A stretch of 64,000 bases of DNA from JACJYC01 sp964558465. GTDB lineage: Bacteria; Bacteroidota; Bacteroidia; Chitinophagales; Saprospiraceae. A program made the position numbers and the translations under genes. Shown one piece after another: positions 50,586 through 59,651 of this stretch. Position 1 is the first letter of the stretch; the number at the start of each line of letters is the position of its first letter. The notes under the pieces were generated by a model. It searched no databases. It saw only the letters and a program-made list of their open reading frames with translations, and was not told where the DNA came from. The stretch spans positions 35,626 to 99,625 of the forward strand of contig CAZLEF010000019.1 in NCBI GenBank assembly GCA_964558465.1, in the 5' to 3' direction.

Positions 50586-51446
50586 ATGAAAATATCTGTG
50601 GGCTTTTCGCCCTGTCCGAACGATACGTTTATTTTCGACGGCATGCTGCACGGGAAAGTGGATACCGAAGGGCTGGAATTTGAGCCGGTGATCCGCGACG
50701 TGGAGGAATTGAACCAACTGGCGAAGGCCGGGGCGCTGGACGCGACCAAGCTGAGTTACCACGCGTATGCCCACCTGATCGGACAGTACGTGTTGCTGGA
50801 TGCGGGCAGCGCTTTGGGCAACAATTGCGGCCCGCTGCTGGTCGCGCGGCAACCGGTTGAGGAGGAAGAGATTCTTCGCGGGCCGGTGGCCATTCCCGGC
50901 GCCTGGACGACGGCCAATTTCCTACTCGGTCTGGCGTACCCGGGGTTGACCAACAAGGTAGCGATGCTGTTTTCCAGGATCGAGGATGCGGTGCTCAGCG
51001 GCGAGGTGGTTGCGGGGTTGATCATCCACGAAAACCGGTTTACGTACCCGGAAAAAGGCCTGGTGAAGATCGTCGACCTGGGCGAGTTTTGGGAAACCCG
51101 CACGGGTATGCCCATTCCATTGGGCGGCATTGTGGTCCGGCGGGACATGGATCCGGCCCTGCAACAAAAGATCAACCGGGTGATGGCGCGCAGTGTAGGT
51201 TTTGCGCTGGACAACCCGGAAGCGCCCATGGGCTATGTCCGGCAATACGCCCAGGCGATGGAGGAAGCGGTGATGAAGTCGCATATTGATTTGTATGTGA
51301 ACCGGTTTACGCGGGATCTGGGGGCTGATGGGCGTGCGGCTGTCAGGCGGTTGTTTGAAGAGGCGGCTGAGCGGGGGGTGATTACGGGTGTTGATATGGC
51401 TTTGAAGTTGGAGGCTTTAAAGCGTGAGGAGGGGATTTTTTTGTGA
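50586..51446 (+). CDS. mqnD: 1,4-dihydroxy-6-naphthoate synthase (futalosine pathway)
   Basis: 286 residues. The opening MKISVGFSPCPNDTFIFDGM and DATKLSYHAYAHLIGQYVLL are typical of MqnD, as is NCGPLLVARQPVEEEEILRG; the fold is a periplasmic-binding-protein type II, but cytosolic (no signal peptide). It converts cyclic dehypoxanthine futalosine to 1,4-dihydroxy-6-naphthoate in menaquinone synthesis by the alternative pathway. None of mqnA, B, C or E is in this window. Expected length for the family is about 270-290. Confidence 0.9.
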   Translation: MKISVGFSPCPNDTFIFDGMLHGKVDTEGLEFEPVIRDVEELNQLAKAGALDATKLSYHAYAHLIGQYVLLDAGSALGNNCGPLLVARQPVEEEEILRGPVAIPGAWTTANFLLGLAYPGLTNKVAMLFSRIEDAVLSGEVVAGLIIHENRFTYPEKGLVKIVDLGEFWETRTGMPIPLGGIVVRRDMDPALQQKINRVMARSVGFALDNPEAPMGYVRQYAQAMEEAVMKSHIDLYVNRFTRDLGADGRAAVRRLFEEAAERGVITGVDMALKLEALKREEGIFL

Positions 51447-51476
51447 GCGCGCTTCGACTTTTTTTACTTTCGCAAA

Positions 51477-52178
51477 TCAATTCCTCGATTCCTCTTTTCC
51501 CCTCACCCCCTTGATCAAAAGCCAGAACATAATCGGAATTTCTCCCAAAAACAAAAATGGCATCATCCATCGGAAAACAAGCGCCAGGGAGTCGGGAATC
51601 AGTACAAATGTAAAACAAAGCAAAATATAAGCGATGCCGTTCAGGATCAGGGATATGCCCAAAATACGGGGAATGAACCCGGACTGGTAAACGAGTAACC
51701 CAAAAGGGATCAGCCAAAGCCCCCAGTACACTTGCAGCATTTGGGTACTATAACTTCCCGTTTTGAGCAATACTGCAGCCAGATCCTGCACCTGTCCGGG
51801 TTCAAATGATTTCAAGCCGCCTTTTAATATCATCAGGGCTGTAATTTTGAATGCATTTTCAAAAAAAGCAATTGGACTTCCCACGATCACCAATGCACCC
51901 ATCAGTTTGGCCTGGCGCTCGTTTACCGGTTTGAACAATTTGTACAGGGTCAACACCAGAAAGACAAATACGACTTGTCCGATCAAATTGCCTGCGATGG
52001 CCGCACGAAATAAAGATTCATGGGCGAGGATGTTATCGGCGGTAGCGGCGGCGTTGCCCTTTACCATGATTTTTGACGGAACATACATATACACAAATGG
52101 GGCAATAATAGCCCCAAGAAGGTACATAAAACCTGCAATTCTGGCGGTTTTTTTGAGTGAATTCATTTTTCCATTCAT
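51477..52178 (-). CDS. DUF4386 family membrane protein
   Basis: 233 residues with about six membrane helices. The pattern ARIAGFMYLLGAIIAPFVYM near the N-terminus, RAAIAGNLIGQVVFVFLVLT, LQVYWGLWLIPFGLLVYQSG and FIPRILGISLILNGIAYILL is that of DUF4386, an uncharacterised inner membrane family. Start ATG at 52178; MNSLKK four codons on is an alternative. It is the gene after the PAP2-type protein on the same strand, spaced 46 bp, but a functional link is not evident. Confidence 0.85.
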   Translation of the reverse strand: MNGKMNSLKKTARIAGFMYLLGAIIAPFVYMYVPSKIMVKGNAAATADNILAHESLFRAAIAGNLIGQVVFVFLVLTLYKLFKPVNERQAKLMGALVIVGSPIAFFENAFKITALMILKGGLKSFEPGQVQDLAAVLLKTGSYSTQMLQVYWGLWLIPFGLLVYQSGFIPRILGISLILNGIAYILLCFTFVLIPDSLALVFRWMMPFLFLGEIPIMFWLLIKGVRGKEESRN

Positions 52179-52224
52179 TTTTTGTTGTTAAGGATCTGCA
52201 ATCCTGCCACCCCTGGCCAGTATA

Positions 52225-53616
52225 TTATTCAGCTCGGGTTGGTTTATCAGATTTGCCGGCTGCCTTTCCTGGTTTTGCCAATCCTGGGGCATTGTCGGCG
52301 CCATCGCTCCTGGTTTTCTGGATGATCAATGCGGCTACCTTGCTGCCCAGTTCCAACGCGACTTCGTTGTCGGTCCGGAAGTGTATGCCGCCCTGGAAAC
52401 GGGATTCCGCCACTTCTTCGGCTTTCCGTTGGAAATAGGCCCTTTCTGCCGGAAAGAAATCCGAATACAGTCCGGCCATCACACTGCTGACGGCGGCATG
52501 GCCGGAGGGATAACCGGGGAAGGGCGGACTTTGAAAGAGGACCGGACGGAAGGTGGTATCGTATTGTTCCGGACGGATGCCCCAGTAGGTGTACTTGGCG
52601 TCCCAGCAGGCAACAAAGCCGTCATACATTCCGATGGCCGCGAGGGCGTACATCCTGGCTGCCCGGGGCGGATTCTGGTGGAGGTTGTACTCGAATATCT
52701 TTTTGTGCAGCAAGTCCTCCCAGAAGGGCTGGCTGGCATGAAAAAAAGCATTGGACATGGAGCGAAACGTCGGTTTATGGTTTTTCAGTTCCGCCATGTC
52801 TTCTGCGAAATCAGGCGGCGGGCCGGGCCGGAACTGGCTTCCGCTGTCCAATGCCACCGTTTTGCAAAGCCCCCCCAGGGGAAACATGGGTCTTTTCCCT
52901 TTCCAGCGCCCCGGTTGATCCGGCGCCTTTCCGGTCCATGGGGTTTTTGGAATAAAGTCCCGGGTATGTTCGATCTCTTTTTCAGCGATCTTTCTGCCCA
53001 GTTCAAAACCCGCGCGGGTGTCGCTCGGAAACGCAGTCCCGGCTGCAATACGCGATGCCATCACCTGTTGCGCCATGCGATTGACCGAATCCGCCATGGA
53101 TGGGAAAAAATGGGCGATGATGGTGGATGCTACGCCGGCGGCTACGGAGTGTTCGCAAGGATAGGAAGGACTGCCCGGATCCGGCACGTATGCCCTGATC
53201 CGTTTATCCGCCTCAAAAGGGCGGGGACGGTTATAGGCATACTTGGTATCCCATGCGGCGATGGTGGCGTCGTATGTGGCTACGCTGAGCAACATGTTCG
53301 CCAGGATGCCGTTATAACCGGGATCCGTCATCCATAATTTGGACATCATTTCCTGCCAGCGGTAACCGGGCGCGCCCGCATTCCAATGCAGGATCTGCTG
53401 CAAACCGGCGTCCCGCGTATCGCCTGACAAGTTTTGTTGCCGGGAAAAAACCTCCCCGATTTCCTTTTTATAAGGCGGCGGCGGGGGCAGGCGGCACGTA
53501 TTGCCCGATGGGATGAACCAGGTCCTCCAATTGCCGGCGGCAGGTTCCAACTGTGCATGGAGAGGATGAGCAGCCATGAAGAGTACGGCTGTAAGGATAG
53601 ACAAACTCCTTTTCAT
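52225..53616 (-). CDS. Two-halved PAP2 / vanadium-dependent haloperoxidase-like protein
   Basis: 463 residues with a signal peptide (MKRSLSILTAVLFMAAHPLH, cut before AQLEP). It has two homologous halves: AAWDTKYAYNRPRPF (about 120-134) with SYPCEHSVAAG (H156) and ASRIAAGTAFPSDTRAG (about 187-203), versus ACWDAKYTYWGIRPE (336-350) with GYPSGHAAVSS (H373) and ESRFQGGIHFRTDN (H412). The second half has every catalytic residue of the K...RP...PSGH...SR-xxx-G-x-H pattern; in the first, the catalytic His is replaced by Phe (GTAF). A vanadate-dependent peroxidase or acid phosphatase in the periplasm is likely. Similar family members are usually one functional site. Confidence 0.85.
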   Translation of the reverse strand: MKRSLSILTAVLFMAAHPLHAQLEPAAGNWRTWFIPSGNTCRLPPPPPYKKEIGEVFSRQQNLSGDTRDAGLQQILHWNAGAPGYRWQEMMSKLWMTDPGYNGILANMLLSVATYDATIAAWDTKYAYNRPRPFEADKRIRAYVPDPGSPSYPCEHSVAAGVASTIIAHFFPSMADSVNRMAQQVMASRIAAGTAFPSDTRAGFELGRKIAEKEIEHTRDFIPKTPWTGKAPDQPGRWKGKRPMFPLGGLCKTVALDSGSQFRPGPPPDFAEDMAELKNHKPTFRSMSNAFFHASQPFWEDLLHKKIFEYNLHQNPPRAARMYALAAIGMYDGFVACWDAKYTYWGIRPEQYDTTFRPVLFQSPPFPGYPSGHAAVSSVMAGLYSDFFPAERAYFQRKAEEVAESRFQGGIHFRTDNEVALELGSKVAALIIQKTRSDGADNAPGLAKPGKAAGKSDKPTRAE

Positions 53617-53878
53617 TTATTGCGTATTTTCAGACAAAATTAGGATGGGAAAAAGGGATTGAACGGCGGCGTCAACAGACAGCGGGTTATCGTAAACGAA
53701 CGGCGGGATTGGGTCAATTACCGGGGTTTTTCCATCTTGGAAAAGGACGCATCCGGGGAATTATTCTTTGCGAAATTCGACGGAGCATGCTGATTTCCCG
53801 GAGATTTTTCCGATCATTGTCATAGGGGTCCGTACCAGCCGGTCACTTTCCGGCATTACAGCTTATGAATTTTGCAAA

Positions 53879-54925
53879 ATGAAATTATCGATCGATAAGG
53901 AAAAGTTTAAATTTTATTTACGGCTGGCGGTCGCCTATTTATTATTTCAGTTATTTACCGATTTAATCAATAATCCGGAGTCGTTTCTGAAGAGAGTCGT
54001 GAACAATATTTGGCTGATCAGTTATCTGATGGTCATCAACATTCTATTATTTGAGTATACCCTGCCTTTTATCAGGCTGACCTGGAGGCGAATGCTTGCA
54101 GCGCCGTTTCTTTTGTTTGCCCATCTGATGTTATACTCATTTGGTTTGTACGCCTGGCGGCAGATCGGAATTGAGTTGCATGTTTATTTCGCTTTAAGGA
54201 CCCACCCGTCGGTATTGGAAGGCGTTTCGTATCACTTTCCCTACAGCCTTTTTTCGGTTTTCTTTTTTGGGGTCATAAAATATACTTATGATTATAGAAA
54301 ATTAAAAGAAACGGCGCAGCAGTTGCGCATTGAAAAACAGGAAGCGGAACTGAACTACCTCAAATCACAAACCAATCCGCATTTTTTATTCAACACCTTG
54401 AACAATATTTATTCATTGGCAAGGGATAAGTCCGACCTGGCCCCGGAATCCATTTTGCGCCTGTCGAAAATACTGCGGTTTATGCTGTACGAAACCGGGG
54501 GAGCGTATATTTCGATCGAACAGGAACTGAAAATCATCAGCGATTATATCGCCCTGGAGCAATTGCGTTACGATGATTCTTTGCATGTCAATTTCAACTA
54601 TGACGTTGAAGACATGAAACAAGCCTTACCGCCCCTGTTGCTGATACCTTTGGTTGAAAATGCGTTCAAATACGGCGTTTCAGAAACCAGGGTCCGGCCG
54701 TTTGTGGATATCCATCTTTCGGTGAATAACCGGCAGTTAAAGTTTTTGGTCAAAAATTCCACTGAAAAATTTCCGGAGGAGGAGCGAAGCGTCAAAGAAA
54801 ATATCGGGCTTTCCAACCTGAGGCGCCAACTGGAATTGCTCTACACCGATTTCAATCTAACTGTTCAACCAGGCGAATCAGCGTTTACCGCTACTTTAAA
54901 AATTAACCTTGCGAGCCATGTCTAA
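53879..54925 (+). CDS. LytS/YehU-type sensor histidine kinase
   Basis: 348 residues from the ATG at 53879; the frame is open from 53768, but the earlier part does not look like a membrane start. Four membrane helices (about 12-30, 45-65, 78-96, 118-138) with no large sensor domain; a helical linker; the His_kinase domain with LNYLKSQTNPHFLFNTLNNI (phospho-His at 168) and an HATPase with PLVENAFKYGVSE and GLSNLRRQLELLY. Typical of Bacteroidota one-domain kinases paired with LytTR regulators. The stop overlaps the response-regulator start by eight bases. Confidence 0.92.
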   Translation: MKLSIDKEKFKFYLRLAVAYLLFQLFTDLINNPESFLKRVVNNIWLISYLMVINILLFEYTLPFIRLTWRRMLAAPFLLFAHLMLYSFGLYAWRQIGIELHVYFALRTHPSVLEGVSYHFPYSLFSVFFFGVIKYTYDYRKLKETAQQLRIEKQEAELNYLKSQTNPHFLFNTLNNIYSLARDKSDLAPESILRLSKILRFMLYETGGAYISIEQELKIISDYIALEQLRYDDSLHVNFNYDVEDMKQALPPLLLIPLVENAFKYGVSETRVRPFVDIHLSVNNRQLKFLVKNSTEKFPEEERSVKENIGLSNLRRQLELLYTDFNLTVQPGESAFTATLKINLASHV

Positions 54926-55598
54926 AATACGGTGTATTATAATAGAAGATGAGCCGTTGGCCGTAAAAGTTTTATCGGATTATATTTCGGAGGCGCCGTT
55001 CCTGGAATTGCAGGGAACATTCAAAGACGCTATTCTCGCAACGGACTACCTGCGGGAAAATCCTGTCCACCTTATTTTTTTGGACATTCACCTGCCCAAA
55101 TTGAAAGGCATGGCTTTTTTAAAAACCCTTGCCCATCCGCCCGCGGTCATTATTACAACCGCTTATCATCAATATGCAGTGGAGGGATTCAATTTAAATG
55201 TAACGGATTATCTGCTAAAACCATTTGATTTTGAACGGTTTTTAATTGCGGTCAATAAGGTTAAAACCATACCGGGAGAAAATGAAAACCCGGGAAAAGA
55301 TTTTATATTCATCAATGTACAAAAAAAGAAGGTGAAAATATTATTCTCAGAGATTGTTTATATTGAAAGCCGGCGTGAATACATTAAAATCGTAACCGAA
55401 AAAAAAGAATTCCTTTCAAAAATGGGCACCCATGAAATGGAGGACCTTTTACCTGCAAAACGCTTTAAACGGATCCACCGGTCATTTATCATTTCCATCG
55501 AAAAGATTGAATCGTACACCACAGAAATGGTTGAGGTAAATGGGGTGTCTATTCCCATTGGCAGAGGGTACAGGGATGTTTTGGATAGCCTGGAGTAG
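54918..55598 (+). CDS. LytTR-family response regulator
   Basis: 226 residues from the ATG at 54918 (MSKIRCIIIEDEPLAVKVLS); a TTG three codons earlier is less likely. Receiver domain with the phospho-acceptor D56 in LIFLDIHLPK, the acidic pair E10/D11 and K in DYLLKPFDF; a LytTR DNA-binding domain (about 125-224; EIVYIESRREYIKIVTEKK, RIHRSFIISIEKIES). It receives phosphate from the kinase encoded just upstream and binds tandem direct repeats in target promoters. Targets are not evident in the window. Confidence 0.94.
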   Translation: MSKIRCIIIEDEPLAVKVLSDYISEAPFLELQGTFKDAILATDYLRENPVHLIFLDIHLPKLKGMAFLKTLAHPPAVIITTAYHQYAVEGFNLNVTDYLLKPFDFERFLIAVNKVKTIPGENENPGKDFIFINVQKKKVKILFSEIVYIESRREYIKIVTEKKEFLSKMGTHEMEDLLPAKRFKRIHRSFIISIEKIESYTTEMVEVNGVSIPIGRGYRDVLDSLE

Positions 55599-55689
55599 CG
55601 CAGCGAAAACCAATCAGGAAGTAAGGTGACTTCGGCTTTGGTCAGTCCTCCGGAGAGGCGGCCCGAGGCCAGGGTTGAGGGAATATGGA

Positions 55690-55710
55690 TTTGAAGTTAC
55701 AAACTTCAAA
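55690..55710. repeat. TTTGAAGTT palindrome, copy 1
   Basis: TTTGAAGTTACAAACTTCAAA: 9-bp arms around ACA, located just before the end of the HNH gene. Two further copies lie at 56860-56880 (one arm mismatch) and 56930-56950. Confidence 0.75.
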
Positions 55711-55727
55711 GAGCGGAGGTTGCGGTA

Positions 55728-56675
55728 TTATCCATTATAAATATTTGCATTATGCCATTCTATATAATTCAAATTTGGTCGATCAGTTAACTTTTCAGGA
55801 AGGATCAGAAGATCATTTCCGTGAAGCCGGTTATATTCTTTTCCATTTTCAAAATCCTCTTTAATGCGCTTGCTTACTTCAACCTTGTAATCTTTTGTCA
55901 AAGTAATATAACCGGAATCATATAATTTATGCAAATCAGCCCTTAACAGAATTCCGTTGGCTAGATGGTTTGGACCTGATTCTGAATATGGTTTAATGTG
56001 GGCAGCTTCCAGGACCGGCAAGGTTTTTTCTCCAGTAATGGAACATTTTCGATAATACGCATCAGTCAGTTGAACCCTAAACGCCCCTTGACCAAGCCTA
56101 ACTTTTGTTAAATACCTTTTTGTATACGCTGCCTGGGGTTCTTCCAATATGAGCTGACTTTTTTGGCTTTCGTTTCTTTCAAATAAATTATTCTTCTGTA
56201 GGACTAAATCGACTTTGGACCAAAGTCTTCCGCCAATTTCAGCGGAATCATCATAGGATTTTCCCTGGACGATGCTATTGCTCCAATCTGACGGAACGGG
56301 AATCCAGTCTTCCTGGGAAAAAAATATAGGGTCTGTTAAAATTATGCAGCCAATATTCGGGTTTACATTAAATGAATTGGCGTAATTGCGATAATTAATG
56401 ATCTTATTTTTGAATTTAAAAAATGATTCAACCCCATTTCTTTTTTCGAAGATGGTCCATGCGACATCCAAAGGCAATATAGTGTGAGATGAAAAAAAAC
56501 CTATACCGGCGATGGCATTATAAGGGCTTTTTAGTTTGAATAGAAAGGGGGCGCCGGGTTTTAAAACTCGGAAGATGGAGTTTCCGCCAGGTTGCCAGAA
56601 GTTTACATCTTCATTTTCTCGTTTGGATAGGAAATTGTACCAATCGATGTCTGTTACACCTAGATAGAATTTCAT
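55728..56675 (-). CDS. PUA/EVE-like domain plus HNH endonuclease, predicted modification-dependent restriction enzyme
   Basis: 315 residues. Residues 1-130 (MKFYLGVTDIDWYNFL, VNFWQPGGNSIFRVLKPGAP, NAIAGIGFFSSH) have the PUA/EVE-like pattern of readers for modified bases. The C-terminal part carries a ββα-metal HNH_2-type motif: KCSITGEKTLPVLEAAHIKP, SGPNHLANGILLRADLHKLY with the His, Asn and His positions. This pairing is known from type IV-like enzymes cutting DNA with modified cytosine; the specificity here is unknown. Composition is AT-rich compared with the surrounding genes, consistent with horizontal gain. It is next to an hsdM remnant. Start ATG at 56675. Confidence 0.82.
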   Translation of the reverse strand: MKFYLGVTDIDWYNFLSKRENEDVNFWQPGGNSIFRVLKPGAPFLFKLKSPYNAIAGIGFFSSHTILPLDVAWTIFEKRNGVESFFKFKNKIINYRNYANSFNVNPNIGCIILTDPIFFSQEDWIPVPSDWSNSIVQGKSYDDSAEIGGRLWSKVDLVLQKNNLFERNESQKSQLILEEPQAAYTKRYLTKVRLGQGAFRVQLTDAYYRKCSITGEKTLPVLEAAHIKPYSESGPNHLANGILLRADLHKLYDSGYITLTKDYKVEVSKRIKEDFENGKEYNRLHGNDLLILPEKLTDRPNLNYIEWHNANIYNG

Positions 56676-56688
56676 TTTGTTGTTTGGT

Positions 56689-56829
56689 TTAGCGAAAAAA
56701 TCTTTCCAAATTGCTGCGGGTTGCCTTCAGGAAGAGCAACCAGGAAGTCTGCTCCATATAGTCCGGTTTGCTACACCCGGCGTCTTTGTGGAGGATGTCG
56801 CCTATGTTTTTGAAGAGTTGTTCGAACAT
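56689..56829 (-). pseudogene. hsdM: Truncated hsdM N-terminus (type I restriction-modification methylase remnant)
   Basis: The 46-residue frame from the ATG at 56829 starts MFEQLFKNIGDILHKDAGCS and continues KPDYMEQTSWLLFLK, a clear match to the first 35 residues of HsdM, the N-terminal helical domain of the type I methylase. Then ATRSNLERFFR and a stop; the normal protein is about 500 residues. Everything past that point is missing, and no hsdS or hsdR is present. It lies 13 bp upstream of the HNH gene start, so the HNH gene may have replaced the rest. The frame is open to 56997, without the family's match. Confidence 0.75.
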
Positions 56830-57284
56830 GGTGATGATGGAGGAATTTTGGTTGGGGGATTTAAAGTTGCAAACTTCAAAATAGCAGGGTAAATATAGGA
56901 TTTTTTGGGAAATGGGTAGGTGGAGAGGATTTGAAGTTGCAAACTTCAAACAGCAGTGCGCTTGGGCATGGTAAGCAAATAAGACTCTCTTGCCCATTGG
57001 ACCAAACCGGCGCTTTCGCTTAACTCCGCAGCGCTCTTTGAGCCATTGGTTCTAGCCCGCGAATACCCGAATTCCACCAAAAACAGGAAAACCTGATGCC
57101 CCAAAGTTTAGATCCCCGTCCCACGGACCGCCCCCTTTAACCTTTATCCTTTAACCTTTAATCCGCCCTGCAGGCGGATAAACCTATATCCTTGATCCAC
57201 AGGTAACAATTACCCGCCCCAACTGATTTCTCTCATGCAATCCTGTTAAATTTTATATTTTTACTCCAAACTTACCTGAACGCC
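56830..57284. other. 455-bp region with palindromes and no gene
   Basis: Two TTTGAAGTT-type palindromes (56860-56880, 56930-56950), TTTAACCTTTATCCTTTAACC short repeats around 57135-57160, and an ATCCGCC-CTGCA-GGCGGAT hairpin at 57161-57179. No coding frame with family resemblance was seen. The right end holds the leader of the subtilase gene. Confidence 0.5.
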
Positions 57285-59645
57285 ATGCGAGAAAAGTGCC
57301 TGATCCTCCTATTAACCACCTGCTTGATCTCCCTTTCCAACGCCCAGACGGTCATTTACCAGGAGGCGTTTAATGCGCCGCCCATGGGTTGGGTATCCAT
57401 CCCGACACCGGGTACCAACCAGGTGTGGGAGTGGACTCCGGACGGAACCGGCCGGCCCGGCCCGCATTGGGGCAAACGAAAGGCCATCAACAGCAACACA
57501 GGGCCAGGGGCTTATATCTTTAATTCCGATTTGTTTTATTCCGCTGCCAGCCCCGGCGCTCACGACGCCTCTGCCGTCATGCCTGCCCTGGATTGTACGG
57601 GCCAACCGGCGGTTTACCTTTCTTTCCAGCAATATTACCGGAACCTGTCTTCAACCACCACGGTCGAGGTCAGCATCGACGGCGGGATGAGTTGGACAGC
57701 TTTCCCGGTCAACGCTGCGGTACCGCCCCAACAGGAATCCTTTAACGGCGAACGGATTTTTCTGGACCTGACCTCCATTGCCGCCGGCGAGCCCAATGTC
57801 CGGATCCGGTTCCGGTTCGAGGGGCGGTTGTTCTTCTGGATCATCGACGACATCTTCGTGACCAACGACCTGCCGGCGGTCGATATCGGCATCCTTGGCC
57901 TGGCGCAACCCCTGGACCCTTGCCTGCTGACCGACGAGGAAAAACCCAAACTGGTGTTGAGCAATAACGGCAAGGCGCCCATCAACCAGTTTCAATATGC
58001 ATATATTCTGAACGGAATATCTTCACCGGTGATGAACAGCGTGTTTAACCCGGCTTTGTTGCCTGGCCAAACCCAGGTTTTTGACCCCGGGATCACGCTG
58101 GACCTTTCCGCTAACATCGGTTATGTATTGCGATTTCAGGTCAATACCGGCGGCGACGCCCTGCTCCAGAACAACACGATTTCCGATACCCTCGGCATTT
58201 GCCCCATCGCCGTCGATTCGATGGGCGGCCAATACATTGCCAACCAGTTGATTGTCCGGTTCAGGCCCGGAATACCCGAAGCGGATAAAGAAGATATCCG
58301 GGATAATTATAATGCCGTAGTTGTCGACAGTTGCCTGTGCGACCCCGGCCTGGAACTGTGGGAAGTCGGCCTGCCCGTCGGCCCCATCATCAATATCGAA
58401 GGGGTAAAGGACCAGGCTTCCAGCGAATCGAAGATCGAGGATACCGGGTTCAACTACCCGGTCAAAATTGACAAACCCGTCAATTATCCCGGACTTTCGG
58501 AACCCGTGCCGGTCGTACCACCCGGCGGGCCTTCGGTAAAGGTGGCCATTATCGATTCCGGAGAGGATTTTCCGCATTTGAACCTCCGGGATTATTTCTG
58601 GGTGAATGGTTCGGAGTTTGACGATCCGATATCTCCGGACGATGATACCAACTGTTTTGATTACGACCACGACGGGTTCAACTTCATAACCAACGGCGGG
58701 TTGCCCCAAGATGATAACGGGCACGGCAGCCATATTGCCGGCATCATTGTGCTGGACCTTCCTTCATGCGTCACCCCGCAGATCATGAGCCTGAAAACCA
58801 TGAACCAAAGCGGGGCGGGCTATTTATTTCATTCTCTTTGCGCCATTTATTACGCCTCCGACAAGGGCGCCCGGGTCATCAATTACAGCGCGGGTTATGT
58901 CGGCGAAGAATCGTCTATGTTCCGGGCTGCCGTCCGGTACGCCAAGGGGAAAAATGTGGTGCTGGTGACTTCTGCGGGTAACGAAGCGGAGAACAATGAC
59001 CTGTTTCCGCACTACCCCAGCCAGTTCAGCGTGTCGGAAGGTAATGTAATTTCCGTAGCGGCACATGGGTCGTCTCAGAACAGCCTGGCCGGTTTTTCCA
59101 ATTACGGCCAGGTTGTCGATATTGCGGCGGCAGGTTACAACATCATCAGCACGATTCCCGGAGATCCGGACAACCAGGGTTTTGCCCTGAAAGACGGCAC
59201 CAGTATGGCTGCCGGGAAGGTTTCCCGCCAATTGGTACTGTTCCTGGCCAATAATCAGGGGGCGACCTATACCCAGGCCAAGGATTTCATTCAGAACCTG
59301 GCAAGTACCCCTGTTTCCGGTATTGGCGGCGGGGCCATCACCGAACTGACCGGTTGCGCGCCCGTGGGTGTGCGCGATCTTTCTGCCAGAACCGAAGTTC
59401 CGGTGGCGGCTTTCCCACAACCATTTACGGATGAATTCCAGTTGGAGTTCCGGTGGCCGGAGACCGAACCGATCCGCCTCTCCGTGTACAATTCCCTGGG
59501 GCAACGCATGACGGAACAAAACGTGCAACCGGCAACAGCCAACCACCAAGTAAAGGTTGACGGGCGGACGTGGCCCTCAGGGGTGTATTTTGTGTTCATG
59601 GAATCCGCGCATTTCCGGGCCCGGGCGACGGTAACCCGCCCGTAG
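57285..59645 (+). CDS. Subtilisin-like serine protease (S8) with T9SS sorting domain
   Basis: 786 residues. Signal peptide MREKCLILLLTTCLISLSNA. A MAM/jellyroll-like N-terminal domain (about 22-200) and a CARDB-like domain (200-300) precede the peptidase (about 410-690). The S8 triad is intact: Asp in VKVAIIDSGEDFPHL, His in DNGHGSHIAGIIV and Ser in DGTSMAAGKVSR, with the oxyanion Asn in TSAGNEAENND. The C-terminal 75 residues are a T9SS tail (VAAFPQPFTDEFQLEFRW, LSVYNSLGQRMTEQ, WPSGVYFVFME). It is predicted to be secreted to the surface or exterior for protein breakdown. Start ATG at 57285. Confidence 0.93.
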   Translation: MREKCLILLLTTCLISLSNAQTVIYQEAFNAPPMGWVSIPTPGTNQVWEWTPDGTGRPGPHWGKRKAINSNTGPGAYIFNSDLFYSAASPGAHDASAVMPALDCTGQPAVYLSFQQYYRNLSSTTTVEVSIDGGMSWTAFPVNAAVPPQQESFNGERIFLDLTSIAAGEPNVRIRFRFEGRLFFWIIDDIFVTNDLPAVDIGILGLAQPLDPCLLTDEEKPKLVLSNNGKAPINQFQYAYILNGISSPVMNSVFNPALLPGQTQVFDPGITLDLSANIGYVLRFQVNTGGDALLQNNTISDTLGICPIAVDSMGGQYIANQLIVRFRPGIPEADKEDIRDNYNAVVVDSCLCDPGLELWEVGLPVGPIINIEGVKDQASSESKIEDTGFNYPVKIDKPVNYPGLSEPVPVVPPGGPSVKVAIIDSGEDFPHLNLRDYFWVNGSEFDDPISPDDDTNCFDYDHDGFNFITNGGLPQDDNGHGSHIAGIIVLDLPSCVTPQIMSLKTMNQSGAGYLFHSLCAIYYASDKGARVINYSAGYVGEESSMFRAAVRYAKGKNVVLVTSAGNEAENNDLFPHYPSQFSVSEGNVISVAAHGSSQNSLAGFSNYGQVVDIAAAGYNIISTIPGDPDNQGFALKDGTSMAAGKVSRQLVLFLANNQGATYTQAKDFIQNLASTPVSGIGGGAITELTGCAPVGVRDLSARTEVPVAAFPQPFTDEFQLEFRWPETEPIRLSVYNSLGQRMTEQNVQPATANHQVKVDGRTWPSGVYFVFMESAHFRARATVTRP

Positions 59646-59651
59646 GGGCTG

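Noticed and set aside
52381..53337. 318-codon plus-strand frame opposite the haloperoxidase gene
   Set aside because: Shadow; all catalytic motifs are on the minus strand.
56677..56892. 71-codon plus-strand frame over the hsdM stub
   Set aside because: Antisense of the recognisable HsdM N-terminus.
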